Source of the DNA: Chloroflexota bacterium
GTDB taxonomy: Bacteria > Chloroflexota > Anaerolineae > Anaerolineales > Anaerolineaceae
Assembly: GCA_023434145.1 (NCBI GenBank)
Contig: JAEYTI010000152.1
Span: 1 to 38,942, forward strand
Direction of reading: 5' to 3'
DNA length: 38,942 bases
Within the stretch, counting starts at the first letter, position 1; every line of letters starts with the position of its first letter. Positions 32,601-38,916 of this stretch are shown here, in pieces. The notes under the pieces were generated by a model. It was given only the letters and a program-made list of their open reading frames with translations. It did not search any database and was not told the origin of the DNA. The position numbers were made by a program, and so were the translations under genes.

Positions 32601-33575
32601 TACGAGAGCCTGGCAGAGAGCAACGCCGCCCCGCGCGGAGATTGGCTGCTAGCGTACCCACTCTCGATGCAGGGGCAGGTACTCGGCATCCTGCTGGTGC
32701 GTGAAACCACCGCCTCGCCCGCCTTCTGGGAGCGCCGTTTGGAGATCATCCACGGTATTGCCCAGCAGGCATCGCTGGCGATTCAGAACGATCTAGTGAA
32801 GCAGGAAATCGTTGAAAACGAGCGCATCGAGCGCGAAATCCGCCTGGCCCGGCAGATCCAGGAAACATTCCTGCCCGAAACAATGCCCAAGCTGCCGCGC
32901 TGGGAGCTGGACCTGCGCTGGGAGACAGCCCGCGAGGTGGGCGGCGACTTTTACGACATCTTCAAGCTGGATGGCAATCGCCTGGGGCTGGTCATTGCGG
33001 ACGTATCTGACAAGGGCCTGCCCGCCGCGTTGTATATGACCGTCACCCGCACGCTGATCCGCGCCAACGCCAGTGGCCTGGCAAAGCCCGCCCAGGTGCT
33101 GCAAGAGGTCAACAAGCTGCTGGTCAGCGATTCGACCGACTCGATGTTCATCACCGCCGTGTATGCCATCCTCTCGCTCGACACGGGCGAGCTGGTCTAT
33201 GCCAACGCCGGGCACAACCGCCCCCTGATCTACCGCAGCCGCAAAAAGGACGTTGAGCAGCTTCCCAAAGGCGGCACGGCGCTCGGCATCCTCGATGACC
33301 TGCAACTCGAAGATCACGCGCTGCAAATCCGCACCGGCGATGCGCTGGTGCTGTTCACCGACGGTGTGACGGATGCCATCGCGCCCGATGGCAGCTTCTT
33401 CGGCGAGGAACGGTTAGAAGCCGTGCTAGAAGTGAACGGGGCAGATACCATCCAGAATATCCTCGAAGCGCTGGATGACGCGCTGATCGAGTTTCGCCGC
33501 GGTGTGCCGGCAAGCGATGACATCACTCTGCTGGCGCTGCGCCGCGAACCGGCGCGCAGGCGCAATACAAAATAG
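29622..33575 (+). CDS. Six-GAF SpoIIE/RsbU-type serine phosphatase
   Basis: A 1317-residue cytoplasmic protein. About six GAF domains are arranged in series (about 30-180, 210-350, 365-523, 537-706, 713-877 and 885-1063), the second, third and fourth with the clearest GAF cores (IGEGIIGTVAANGEEIMAPNV; GVLDFQS; GVLDIQSREPFAF). A coiled linker leads to a SpoIIE/PP2C-type phosphatase (about 1077-1311). Metal-binding Asp residues are present: D1109 and D1112 in GGDFYD, D1127 in IADVSDKG, D1247 in FTDGVTDA and D1299/D1300 in SDDITLLALR. It should dephosphorylate the STAS protein and so trigger the switch when the GAF domains sense their signals. The TTG start follows AGGAG by 8 bases. Its stop codon lies within a 25-bp perfect hairpin. 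Confidence 0.92.
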   Translation: MKRRTRQAADAVGAAEAASAADQEWKQLLRLGEQLIEKSSPAEQCDLIAETVGQMLSAQARVWLSGFSYPLPGLHALELTPALTGASTISALPEEQTIHTPPSPLAQQALDSRKTCFDPQAVGDDLLPDADRPHTAAAPMVVNETILGVVQVGRPEGPGFTEREISLLEGLVAHAATAMEVTRQEALKDWRYEQLNLVRSVSGQIASFTNLEELYNRVTQLIQETFDFYYVAIFSLDERHNILRFRGSAGHSPSAPQGSDFTVQIGEGIIGTVAANGEEIMAPNVHQESRYRHIDGLPETQSEVALPLKVENRVLGVLDFQSDALNAFHKNDMLVLRSLADTIALSIESTRLYLNLQRRAEQISTVFEISHALTSILDMDELLNEVVRLIHDRFNYPFVHVYTVHSGRRQVFYHVGTGGRSEELKQRAISYSMDDSIGLIPWVARNGRTYLANDVDQDPLYRSTDVPPHDTRAEMVVPLITGDEVLGVLDIQSREPFAFDENDRSLFEALAAPVAVAMRNANLYRSELWRRQVAESFRDVAHLVSINYPLNQLLEIMLDKLEAVLPCDVSAIWLVDEQYENSKSELPRLRLAAVRNLSPERINEVRQEEHQLAGSVEAMIDRAIAADRPVIRQPEDPLGPLGAAMGFQPDYSSIAAPMRANDSPLGLLTLAHHQSKRYGSESQAITATFASYAAVAILNARLYSEAQEQALISTMLLQIAEASQSITTMEDLLATMVRLTRLLVGVKKSAFLLWDDGSQHFELKAWYGFDPAGNGPYRLPGYLSGFTRLVEERTTLQLEDPVEEIGLPELANSEENCSYVMLPLLVRGEVIGAYLVGVQMAASRGDHTGFDPKANAILQGIAHQTAMTIDNLSLQEARQEEAYVTAALLQVAQAVVSSSDLNDTLDTVVHLLPILVGIDACAIYLWDSASQLFRPTQVHAETRREEEQLLARAYAPGEHILLDTVRQKGEMHLAQISDHDGHFEQWAVLDCQTYESLAESNAAPRGDWLLAYPLSMQGQVLGILLVRETTASPAFWERRLEIIHGIAQQASLAIQNDLVKQEIVENERIEREIRLARQIQETFLPETMPKLPRWELDLRWETAREVGGDFYDIFKLDGNRLGLVIADVSDKGLPAALYMTVTRTLIRANASGLAKPAQVLQEVNKLLVSDSTDSMFITAVYAILSLDTGELVYANAGHNRPLIYRSRKKDVEQLPKGGTALGILDDLQLEDHALQIRTGDALVLFTDGVTDAIAPDGSFFGEERLEAVLEVNGADTIQNILEALDDALIEFRRGVPASDDITLLALRREPARRRNTK

Positions 33576-33626
33576 CGGATAACAAAAACCCCAACTTTGC
33601 CGTTGGGGTTTTTGTTATCCGCTATT
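33571..33626. repeat. Perfect 25-bp hairpin holding both stop codons of convergent genes
   Basis: Bases 33571-33595 are the exact reverse complement of 33602-33626 (6-nt loop). The plus-strand TAG (33573-33575) of the phosphatase gene and the minus-strand TAG (33622-33624) of the DivIC-like gene occupy symmetrical places in the two arms. The hairpin is thus both the 3' end of two genes and the probable terminator for both. Confidence 0.9.
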
Positions 33627-33999
33627 CTTCAAAAAAGAGCGCCCACCAAATTTCCCAGTTCTCCGCCACGCGCGGCGTGGGGGTAGTTTGTGTGAAAATC
33701 TCGGTTGCCAGGGCTTGCGGGGTGAGCAGTACGATTACTTTATCGCCGGGCTTTGCCATGCGGGCTTCGTCGCGGGCCCAGTCTTCAACAGCCTGGTCAG
33801 AGGTCGCATACGCCACCTGCGTCTCCAGGGCAATCTGGGTGCCTTTCAGTTTCACCACTTCGGCTTCGAGCTGATCTCGCTGGTTTGAAAGGCGGAAATA
33901 TTCGCCCAACCGGTTGTTGAAGCTGACCAGCATCAGCACCAGCACCAAAACGGCTGCGACTCCCAGGATTTTCTTGCGCGCTTCCCAAACCGATTTCAT
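33622..33999 (-). CDS. DivIC/FtsL-type septum formation initiator protein
   Basis: About 125 residues: a short basic cytoplasmic N-terminus (MKSVWEARKK), one membrane helix (about 11-30), a coiled coil (about 33-62, RLSNQRDQLEAEVVKLKGTQ) and a C-terminal segment with VEDWARDEARMAKPGDKVIV, typical of the DivIC/FtsB family. These small bitopic proteins help assemble the division septum. The ATG at 33999 is preferred: a -35/-10 pair spaced 17 bases ends 7 bases before it, so the mRNA would be leaderless. An ATG at 34005 and a TTG at 34035 are also in frame. Confidence 0.8.
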   Translation of the reverse strand: MKSVWEARKKILGVAAVLVLVLMLVSFNNRLGEYFRLSNQRDQLEAEVVKLKGTQIALETQVAYATSDQAVEDWARDEARMAKPGDKVIVLLTPQALATEIFTQTTPTPRVAENWEIWWALFFEE

Positions 34000-34006
34000 T
34001 ATCATA

Positions 34007-34035
34007 ATGTTACCGCAACGAAGTGCAAGAATCAA
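34007..34035 (-). promoter_or_regulatory. Promoter of the DivIC-like gene, leaderless
   Basis: On the minus strand TTGATT (34035-34030) and TAACAT (34012-34007) are separated by exactly 17 bases. The ATG at 33999 follows the -10 by 7 bases, so the transcript would begin at the start codon. Confidence 0.5.
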
Positions 34036-34050
34036 GCCAAAGGAAAATAA

Positions 34051-34129
34051 GGGTGTATTTCAGTTGTGTGGTAGCAGTCTGGTGATGCTGCGCATCACCA
34101 GACTGCTACCACACAACTGAAATACACCC
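34051..34129. repeat. Perfect 38-bp hairpin between tRNA-Leu and the DivIC-like gene
   Basis: Bases 34051-34088 are the exact reverse complement of 34092-34129, with a 3-nt loop (TGC). This is the longest perfect stem in the window. It lies about 60 bases downstream of a normal intrinsic terminator of the tRNA and just upstream of the DivIC promoter, so it is not needed to end the tRNA transcript. Confidence 0.92.
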
Positions 34130-34182
34130 GGAAATTTAGATGGGGAACTTGGCACGTATCTTGTACGTTATGAACAGGTAAC

Positions 34183-34210
34183 AAAAAACTCCTCATGAAT
34201 TTGAGGAGTT
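34183..34210 (-). terminator. Intrinsic terminator of tRNA-Leu
   Basis: On the minus strand AACTCCTCA (34210-34202) pairs with TGAGGAGTT (34195-34187) across a 6-nt loop, followed by a U-run. It begins 5 bases after the tRNA 3' end. Confidence 0.8.
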
Positions 34211-34214
34211 CCAG

Positions 34215-34298
34215 TGCCGAAGGAGGGACTTGAACCCTCATGGGTATACACCCACTACGCCCTGAACGTAGCGCGTCTGCCAATTCCGCCACTTCGGC
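34215..34298 (-). tRNA. tRNA-Leu (anticodon CAG)
   Basis: Class II tRNA on the minus strand: acceptor GCCGAAG/CTTCGGC with discriminator A, D arm GGCGGAATTGGCAGACGC, anticodon stem CTACG/CGTAG with loop TTCAGGG (anticodon CAG, reading CUG), a long variable arm (TGGGTGTATACCCA) and T arm GAGGG-TTCAAGT-CCCTC. Length 84 nt; CCA is not encoded. Confidence 0.96.
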
Positions 34299-34329
34299 TT
34301 GTTCGTCTTCTAGATCGCTTACGGACTGT

Positions 34330-34357
34330 ATTTTATCCGCTTTTTTGGTTTTGTCAA
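34330..34357 (-). promoter_or_regulatory. Promoter of tRNA-Leu
   Basis: On the minus strand a perfect TTGACA (34357-34352) and TAAAAT (34335-34330) are separated by 16 bases. The tRNA begins about 32 bases after the -10, giving a short 5' leader for processing. Confidence 0.75.
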
Positions 34358-34405
34358 CCTTTTTCAACTTTTTACTGAATTTTTCTCTTCTCGCCTGTTT
34401 GACCA

Positions 34406-34414
34406 TGCTATAAT
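34406..34414 (+). promoter_or_regulatory. Extended -10 promoter of the kinase-like gene
   Basis: TGCTATAAT lies 26 bases before the ATG at 34440. AGGAGAAGC, the ribosome site, lies between them, so the leader is about 19 nt. It is divergent from the tRNA-Leu promoter about 50 bases away. Confidence 0.65.
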
Positions 34415-34439
34415 CGCTAATGAGAAGCCCAGGAGAAGC

Positions 34440-36881
34440 ATGGATACGCTGTTTCAGCAAATATTTGATCTACTTACCAAAGCGCCAGGTAATTTAGTTT
34501 ATCACCTGGTGTTGGCTTTTTCCATATTATCGTGTCTGCAAGCGGCCGTCATTGGTCGCCGTATCAGCGCGCAGCCGTACATCGGACGGCTGGTATTTGG
34601 CCTGGCGATGCTGCTGCTCGCGCAGGCAATTTTGTTCTTCAGCAGCAGCTTCGCGTGGCAAGGGGTCATCCCCGAGCGCGCTTTCTTGCCGCCGCTCGAC
34701 CGCGCAGTGGTGCTGCTCAGCCTGGTTTGGATCATCTGGTTGTGGATCTTCCCCGCCCCTGCCCGCCTGGGCGACGTGATAACCGGATTCCTCAACCTGG
34801 GTGTGATCCTTTTCTTCCTGTACACATATACCAGTTGGAGCTCCCAGCTTGCCGCGCAGGGCGAAGGCATCCTGTGGTTCAACAGTAGTTGGATGGATTG
34901 GGCTTGGGAACTTACAGCGCTTGCCATCGTTTTAATAGGTATGGCTGTGCTGCTATTCTCTCGCCCCGCCGGGTGGGGCTTTGGCCTCGGGATGCTCTCG
35001 CTTATTGCAGCGGGCATTGCCGCGCACCTCATCCTGGCCCCCGCCACGGGTGATCTCTCGGGCTATGTACGCATGGGGCAGCTCGCGGCATTCCCGCTTC
35101 TGCCTACCCTGCTTCACCGGTTGTCTCCGGTAGGGGCAGCGGCTGCGGTACCCACGTCGCCGGTGTCTGGCGCTCTGCCAGCACAGATCCCCACCGGGCA
35201 GGCGGTACGCGCGCAGGAACGCCGGCGCTACAGCGCCAGCCCAAGAACCGTGCACGCCTGGCTCCAGCTCGTGCAAACCGATGATCCCGAGCAGGTTATT
35301 GCCGGGATCGCAAAGGCAGTCGGTCACACCATGCTCGCCGACCTGTGCTTTGTGGTTGGCAAACCAGCCTATGGGCATATCGTCTTGCAGAGCGGTTACG
35401 ACCTGATTCGCGAAGAACCGATGCAAGGTACCATGCTTGACCAGAGTTCGGTCAACCAGCTTGCGAATGCAATTCAGCGTGGCAAGCCACTGCGCATTGG
35501 CTCATCCGATTCACAGCCCCCAGACATGAAGACCCTGGCAACTGCGCTGGGTCTATCCGAAGTAGGCAGCCTGCTGTTTATCCCGCTGGGTATCAACGAT
35601 AAGCCTTATGGCGGCCTGTTGTTGTTATCACCCTACTCAAGCCGCCAGTGGACCGCCGAAGACCAGGGCTATCTCTCCAGTGAACTGGATGGGATCGCCC
35701 AGGTACTGATGGAAGCTCGCGAGCAAGGCGAGCAGATGCTGGCAACTCAGTCGGGCACCGGCCTGCCGACCGGGGAGCAAGCCGCAGCCCTGCAAGTAGA
35801 ACTCGACTCTTTACGCGAAGAAAACCGGCGATTGGCAGATGCCCTTCTGGAACTGCAAAACAACGGTCGTGCTGTGACCGCAGAACTGGCGCAGGCGCCC
35901 GATCTCACTGCCCTGATCGCGCTCCAGCAGGAGACGCAGACCCAGATGGAAGCACTGCAAGCTGAAAATGAGCGGCTCCAGGCGGCGATCAAGGAGCAAA
36001 GCCTGCCAGGGATTTCAGAGGAAGATTCGCAGCGGATGGAGAAGGAACTGCGCGCCACCCTGATGGAAATGGCTATATTGCAGAACCAGCTTGCCGAAGC
36101 CAATGCCCGCATTCTACTCAACGAGCGCGAGAACCGCCCCGCCGATACAGCCAGCGAAGAGGAAGAACGCGAAGTGATCACCTCGCTCGTGCAAGAAATT
36201 CGGCAGCCGATGTCGTCAATCCTCGGCTACACCGATCTCCTGCTGACCGAATCGGTCGGTATTTTGGGCGCGATGCAGCGGAACTTCCTCGAGCGCGTAA
36301 AGGCATCTACCGGAAGAATGCGTTCCATTCTGGACGACCTGATCCAGGTAACCACAATGGACGAAAGAGCCTTTGAACTGCAGCCCAGGCCGGTGGAGCT
36401 TGCCAGCATTATCGACAGCGCCGTGGCAGATACCAGCGCCCAACTGCGCGAGAAAGATATTGCCCTGCTAGTCGATCTGCCGGAGCAGATGCCTCAGATT
36501 CACGTGGATTATGAAGCAGTCCAGCAGATTACCGTGCACCTGCTGCAAAATGCCGGTGCCGCTACGCCGCCAGAAGGCGCGATCACGCTGCGTGCCAGCA
36601 TCCAGGCAGAAAATTCCGCCCATTACCTGCTCCTGCAGATGACCGATTCGGGCGGAGGCGTGCCAGCGGAAGAACTATCACGCGTGTTTGCCCGGCGGTT
36701 CCGTGCCGATCTACCCCTCGTTCAGGGGCTGGGCGATACCGGCGTAGGACTCTCGATCGCGAAAGCACTGGTCGACGCGCACAAGGGCCGCATTTGGGTT
36801 GAAAGCGTGCCGAGCCAGAGCACAACCATCAGCGTGCTTCTGCCAGTTCGCCCGGGCGTTTTGAGCGCAGCCGTGCAATGA
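34440..36881 (+). CDS. Membrane histidine-kinase-like protein lacking the phospho-acceptor histidine
   Basis: An 813-residue protein. The N-terminal region has about seven membrane helices (about 20-230). A GAF-like domain (about 274-424) is followed by a long coiled coil (about 447-564). The HisKA-like region (about 577-644) reads SLVQEIRQPMSSILGYTDLL where active kinases have SHELRTP, so the phospho-acceptor His is replaced by Q585. The HATPase_c domain (about 684-804) looks able to bind ATP: HLLQNAGAATPPEG, DSGGGVPAEE, GDTGVGLSIAKALVDAHKG. It may be a pseudokinase that signals by binding, or a partner that phosphorylates another protein. The next gene, a LysM protein, starts within its last four bases (ATGA), so the two are coupled. 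The frame is intact, with no sign of decay. Confidence 0.85.
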   Translation: MDTLFQQIFDLLTKAPGNLVYHLVLAFSILSCLQAAVIGRRISAQPYIGRLVFGLAMLLLAQAILFFSSSFAWQGVIPERAFLPPLDRAVVLLSLVWIIWLWIFPAPARLGDVITGFLNLGVILFFLYTYTSWSSQLAAQGEGILWFNSSWMDWAWELTALAIVLIGMAVLLFSRPAGWGFGLGMLSLIAAGIAAHLILAPATGDLSGYVRMGQLAAFPLLPTLLHRLSPVGAAAAVPTSPVSGALPAQIPTGQAVRAQERRRYSASPRTVHAWLQLVQTDDPEQVIAGIAKAVGHTMLADLCFVVGKPAYGHIVLQSGYDLIREEPMQGTMLDQSSVNQLANAIQRGKPLRIGSSDSQPPDMKTLATALGLSEVGSLLFIPLGINDKPYGGLLLLSPYSSRQWTAEDQGYLSSELDGIAQVLMEAREQGEQMLATQSGTGLPTGEQAAALQVELDSLREENRRLADALLELQNNGRAVTAELAQAPDLTALIALQQETQTQMEALQAENERLQAAIKEQSLPGISEEDSQRMEKELRATLMEMAILQNQLAEANARILLNERENRPADTASEEEEREVITSLVQEIRQPMSSILGYTDLLLTESVGILGAMQRNFLERVKASTGRMRSILDDLIQVTTMDERAFELQPRPVELASIIDSAVADTSAQLREKDIALLVDLPEQMPQIHVDYEAVQQITVHLLQNAGAATPPEGAITLRASIQAENSAHYLLLQMTDSGGGVPAEELSRVFARRFRADLPLVQGLGDTGVGLSIAKALVDAHKGRIWVESVPSQSTTISVLLPVRPGVLSAAVQ

Positions 36882-37750
36882 AAAGCCTGGGGCAGCTTCT
36901 GATGGGTCTGTTTTCTGCGGCTGGCGTCAGCCTGCTGATCCTCTCCGCATTCTCATTGGCGCTGCTGGAGGGTGGCACTGCCATCTCTGGCCCCGCGCCC
37001 CTGCCCGAAGTGAGCCCCACGCTGCCTCCGCCGGCAACAAGGCCGGTACAGGGCAGCACAGCATCCACCAGCACTGCCCCCGCTGTAATAACTGCAACGT
37101 TGTCCATCTCTTCCTGCCCGCCCCCGCCTGCCGGTTGGGTAACCTACACTGTTCAGCCGGGTGAAACACTTGAGACAATCGCGGCGCGAGCCGGGGTGGC
37201 AGTGGAACGCGTGCTTACAGTCAACTGCCTGCCGTTCAGCCAAGTGGTGGCGAATATGCAGATCTACCTGCCCTTCGCTGCCCCAACCAATACAGTGCCT
37301 GCCCCGCTGCCCACTGCCCCACCCACGGCTACCGTTGGCCCTTGCCTGCCTCCCGCGGCATGGGTTATTTACAACGTTCGCTCTGGCGATACACTCTTCA
37401 GCCTTGGGCGCGCCTACGGCGTGACTGCCTTCCAGCTACAGGTGAATAACTGCCTGCCTTCCGACCGGATCTATGCCGGGCAGCGGCTCTATGTGCCGAA
37501 CGTGCCCACCATCACACCTCCGGCAACCAACATCCCAACAGAGCATCCCGAGCCGAGCAGCACCAATACGCTGCAACCGAAACCCGAGGAGCCAACGATC
37601 ACAGAACCTGCACCAACGGCGACAGCAACAGCATCGGCAACGGCAACGCCTGAGCCTACTGCCACCGAAACGCCGCAGCCTTCTGCTACCAACGATGCTA
37701 CCGCACCTGCTGTGGAAGTAACAGAAACAACAGAAGTACCGGCCCCTTAA
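36878..37750 (+). CDS. Exported protein with two LysM domains
   Basis: A 290-residue protein with an N-terminal membrane anchor or signal (about 5-33). A Pro/Thr-rich stretch precedes two LysM domains, about 87-138 (YTVQPGETLETIAARAGVAV) and about 163-208 (YNVRSGDTLFSLGRAYGVTA). The tail (about 210-290) is almost entirely Thr, Pro, Ala and Glu in short repeats (ATATASATATPEPTATET). LysM domains bind peptidoglycan or related N-acetylglucosamine polymers. Each domain has two Cys residues near its end (NCLP) that may pair with the Cys before it. No enzymatic domain is present. It is coupled to the kinase-like gene and followed by a LytR-CpsA-Psr gene, suggesting a cell-envelope role. Confidence 0.85.
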   Translation: MKSLGQLLMGLFSAAGVSLLILSAFSLALLEGGTAISGPAPLPEVSPTLPPPATRPVQGSTASTSTAPAVITATLSISSCPPPPAGWVTYTVQPGETLETIAARAGVAVERVLTVNCLPFSQVVANMQIYLPFAAPTNTVPAPLPTAPPTATVGPCLPPAAWVIYNVRSGDTLFSLGRAYGVTAFQLQVNNCLPSDRIYAGQRLYVPNVPTITPPATNIPTEHPEPSSTNTLQPKPEEPTITEPAPTATATASATATPEPTATETPQPSATNDATAPAVEVTETTEVPAP

Positions 37751-37793
37751 TCAACGTTGGATTTATTGATTTCACAATAGAAAGATGCCTTCT

Positions 37794-38852
37794 ATGCGCA
37801 AACATCTTCTCCGCTTCGCAATGCTGCTTATGCTGGTATCCATCGCATGCAGCTTTCCGGTCGCACCAGCGAATATGCCTACACCACAAGCGGTTTCACA
37901 GCTCCAGCCGGTGCTGGTGACCCCCGACCCAAACGCTACCGCCACCCCGACCCCCTTCCAACCAATGGGGCCTACGTCCACCAGCATACCGCCGACAGCT
38001 ACTGTGCCGGTTGTCCCGCTTCCTACCGAGCCCGGCACCGAGGGTATCAACATGCCCACTCCTATCCGCATCGGGCAAAAGAATCCCAAGGGCCAGCTGA
38101 ACATGTTGGTGCTTGGCTCTGACTTCCGCCCCGCCTCGGGCTACCGCACCGATGTGGTTATGCTGGTTTCGATTAACCCAGAAAAGGGAAGGGTCAGCGT
38201 CGTCTCGTTCCCACGCGACCTGTACGTTACCATCCCCGGGTGGGGCGAGAATCGCATCAACACTGCTTTCCCCCACGGCGGGTTCCAAATGATGCAGGAT
38301 ACGTTTGAGTACAACTTTGGCGTGCGCCCCACGCATTACCTGATGACCAACTTCCAGGGCTTTACCGGTATTGTCAATAACCTGGGCGGGATCAACGTTA
38401 ATGTGGGCAGCTACCTCTCCGACTCGTGCGATCTGCCCCAGGCGGTCAACGGCTACTGCACGGTTGGCGCGGGCAGTAACTGGATGGACGGTGGGATGGC
38501 GCTCTGGTACGTGCGCTCGCGCCATACCTCCAACGACTTCGACCGCGGACGCCGCCAGCAGGAAGTGCTCTACGCGCTCTTCTCCCGCCTGATGAGCCTG
38601 GATGCCGTCTCACGCCTTCCAGAGATGTATGGCACCTACCAGCGCAATGTAGAAACCAACCTGAGCGTCAATGACCTGGCGCCGCTTCTCCCGGTTGCAT
38701 CGCAAGTACTCAACGACTCCAGCCATATTCGCCGCTTTGCGATTGGCCCCCGTGAAACAACCAACTTCATCACCAGTGGTGGAGCAATGGTGCTGCTGCC
38801 CAACTACGAAGCGATAAACGCGATCATCAGCCAGTCGGTTTACAACCCCTAG
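37794..38852 (+). CDS. LytR-CpsA-Psr (LCP) family protein
   Basis: A 352-residue exported protein: hydrophobic N-terminus with a weak lipobox (VSIAC, C19), a Thr/Pro-rich linker (about 25-95), then an LCP domain. Conserved motifs are LVLGSDFRPASGYRTDVVML, VVSFPRDLYVTIPGWGENRI, NFQGFTGIVNNLGGINVNV and WYVRSRHTSNDFDRGRRQQE, which hold the Arg and Asp residues that bind the prenyl-pyrophosphate substrate and metal. LCP enzymes transfer lipid-linked glycopolymers onto the cell wall. The ATG at 37794 has GAAAG 9 bases upstream; an ATG at 37785 touches the same motif. The gap of 34-43 bases after the LysM gene suggests one transcript. Confidence 0.9.
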   Translation: MRKHLLRFAMLLMLVSIACSFPVAPANMPTPQAVSQLQPVLVTPDPNATATPTPFQPMGPTSTSIPPTATVPVVPLPTEPGTEGINMPTPIRIGQKNPKGQLNMLVLGSDFRPASGYRTDVVMLVSINPEKGRVSVVSFPRDLYVTIPGWGENRINTAFPHGGFQMMQDTFEYNFGVRPTHYLMTNFQGFTGIVNNLGGINVNVGSYLSDSCDLPQAVNGYCTVGAGSNWMDGGMALWYVRSRHTSNDFDRGRRQQEVLYALFSRLMSLDAVSRLPEMYGTYQRNVETNLSVNDLAPLLPVASQVLNDSSHIRRFAIGPRETTNFITSGGAMVLLPNYEAINAIISQSVYNP

Positions 38853-38916
38853 CTTCCCTCGCTACGAATCGATCCAAAATTGATGGCTCATATGTAGTTT
38901 CAAGGAGTTTTGGTGT

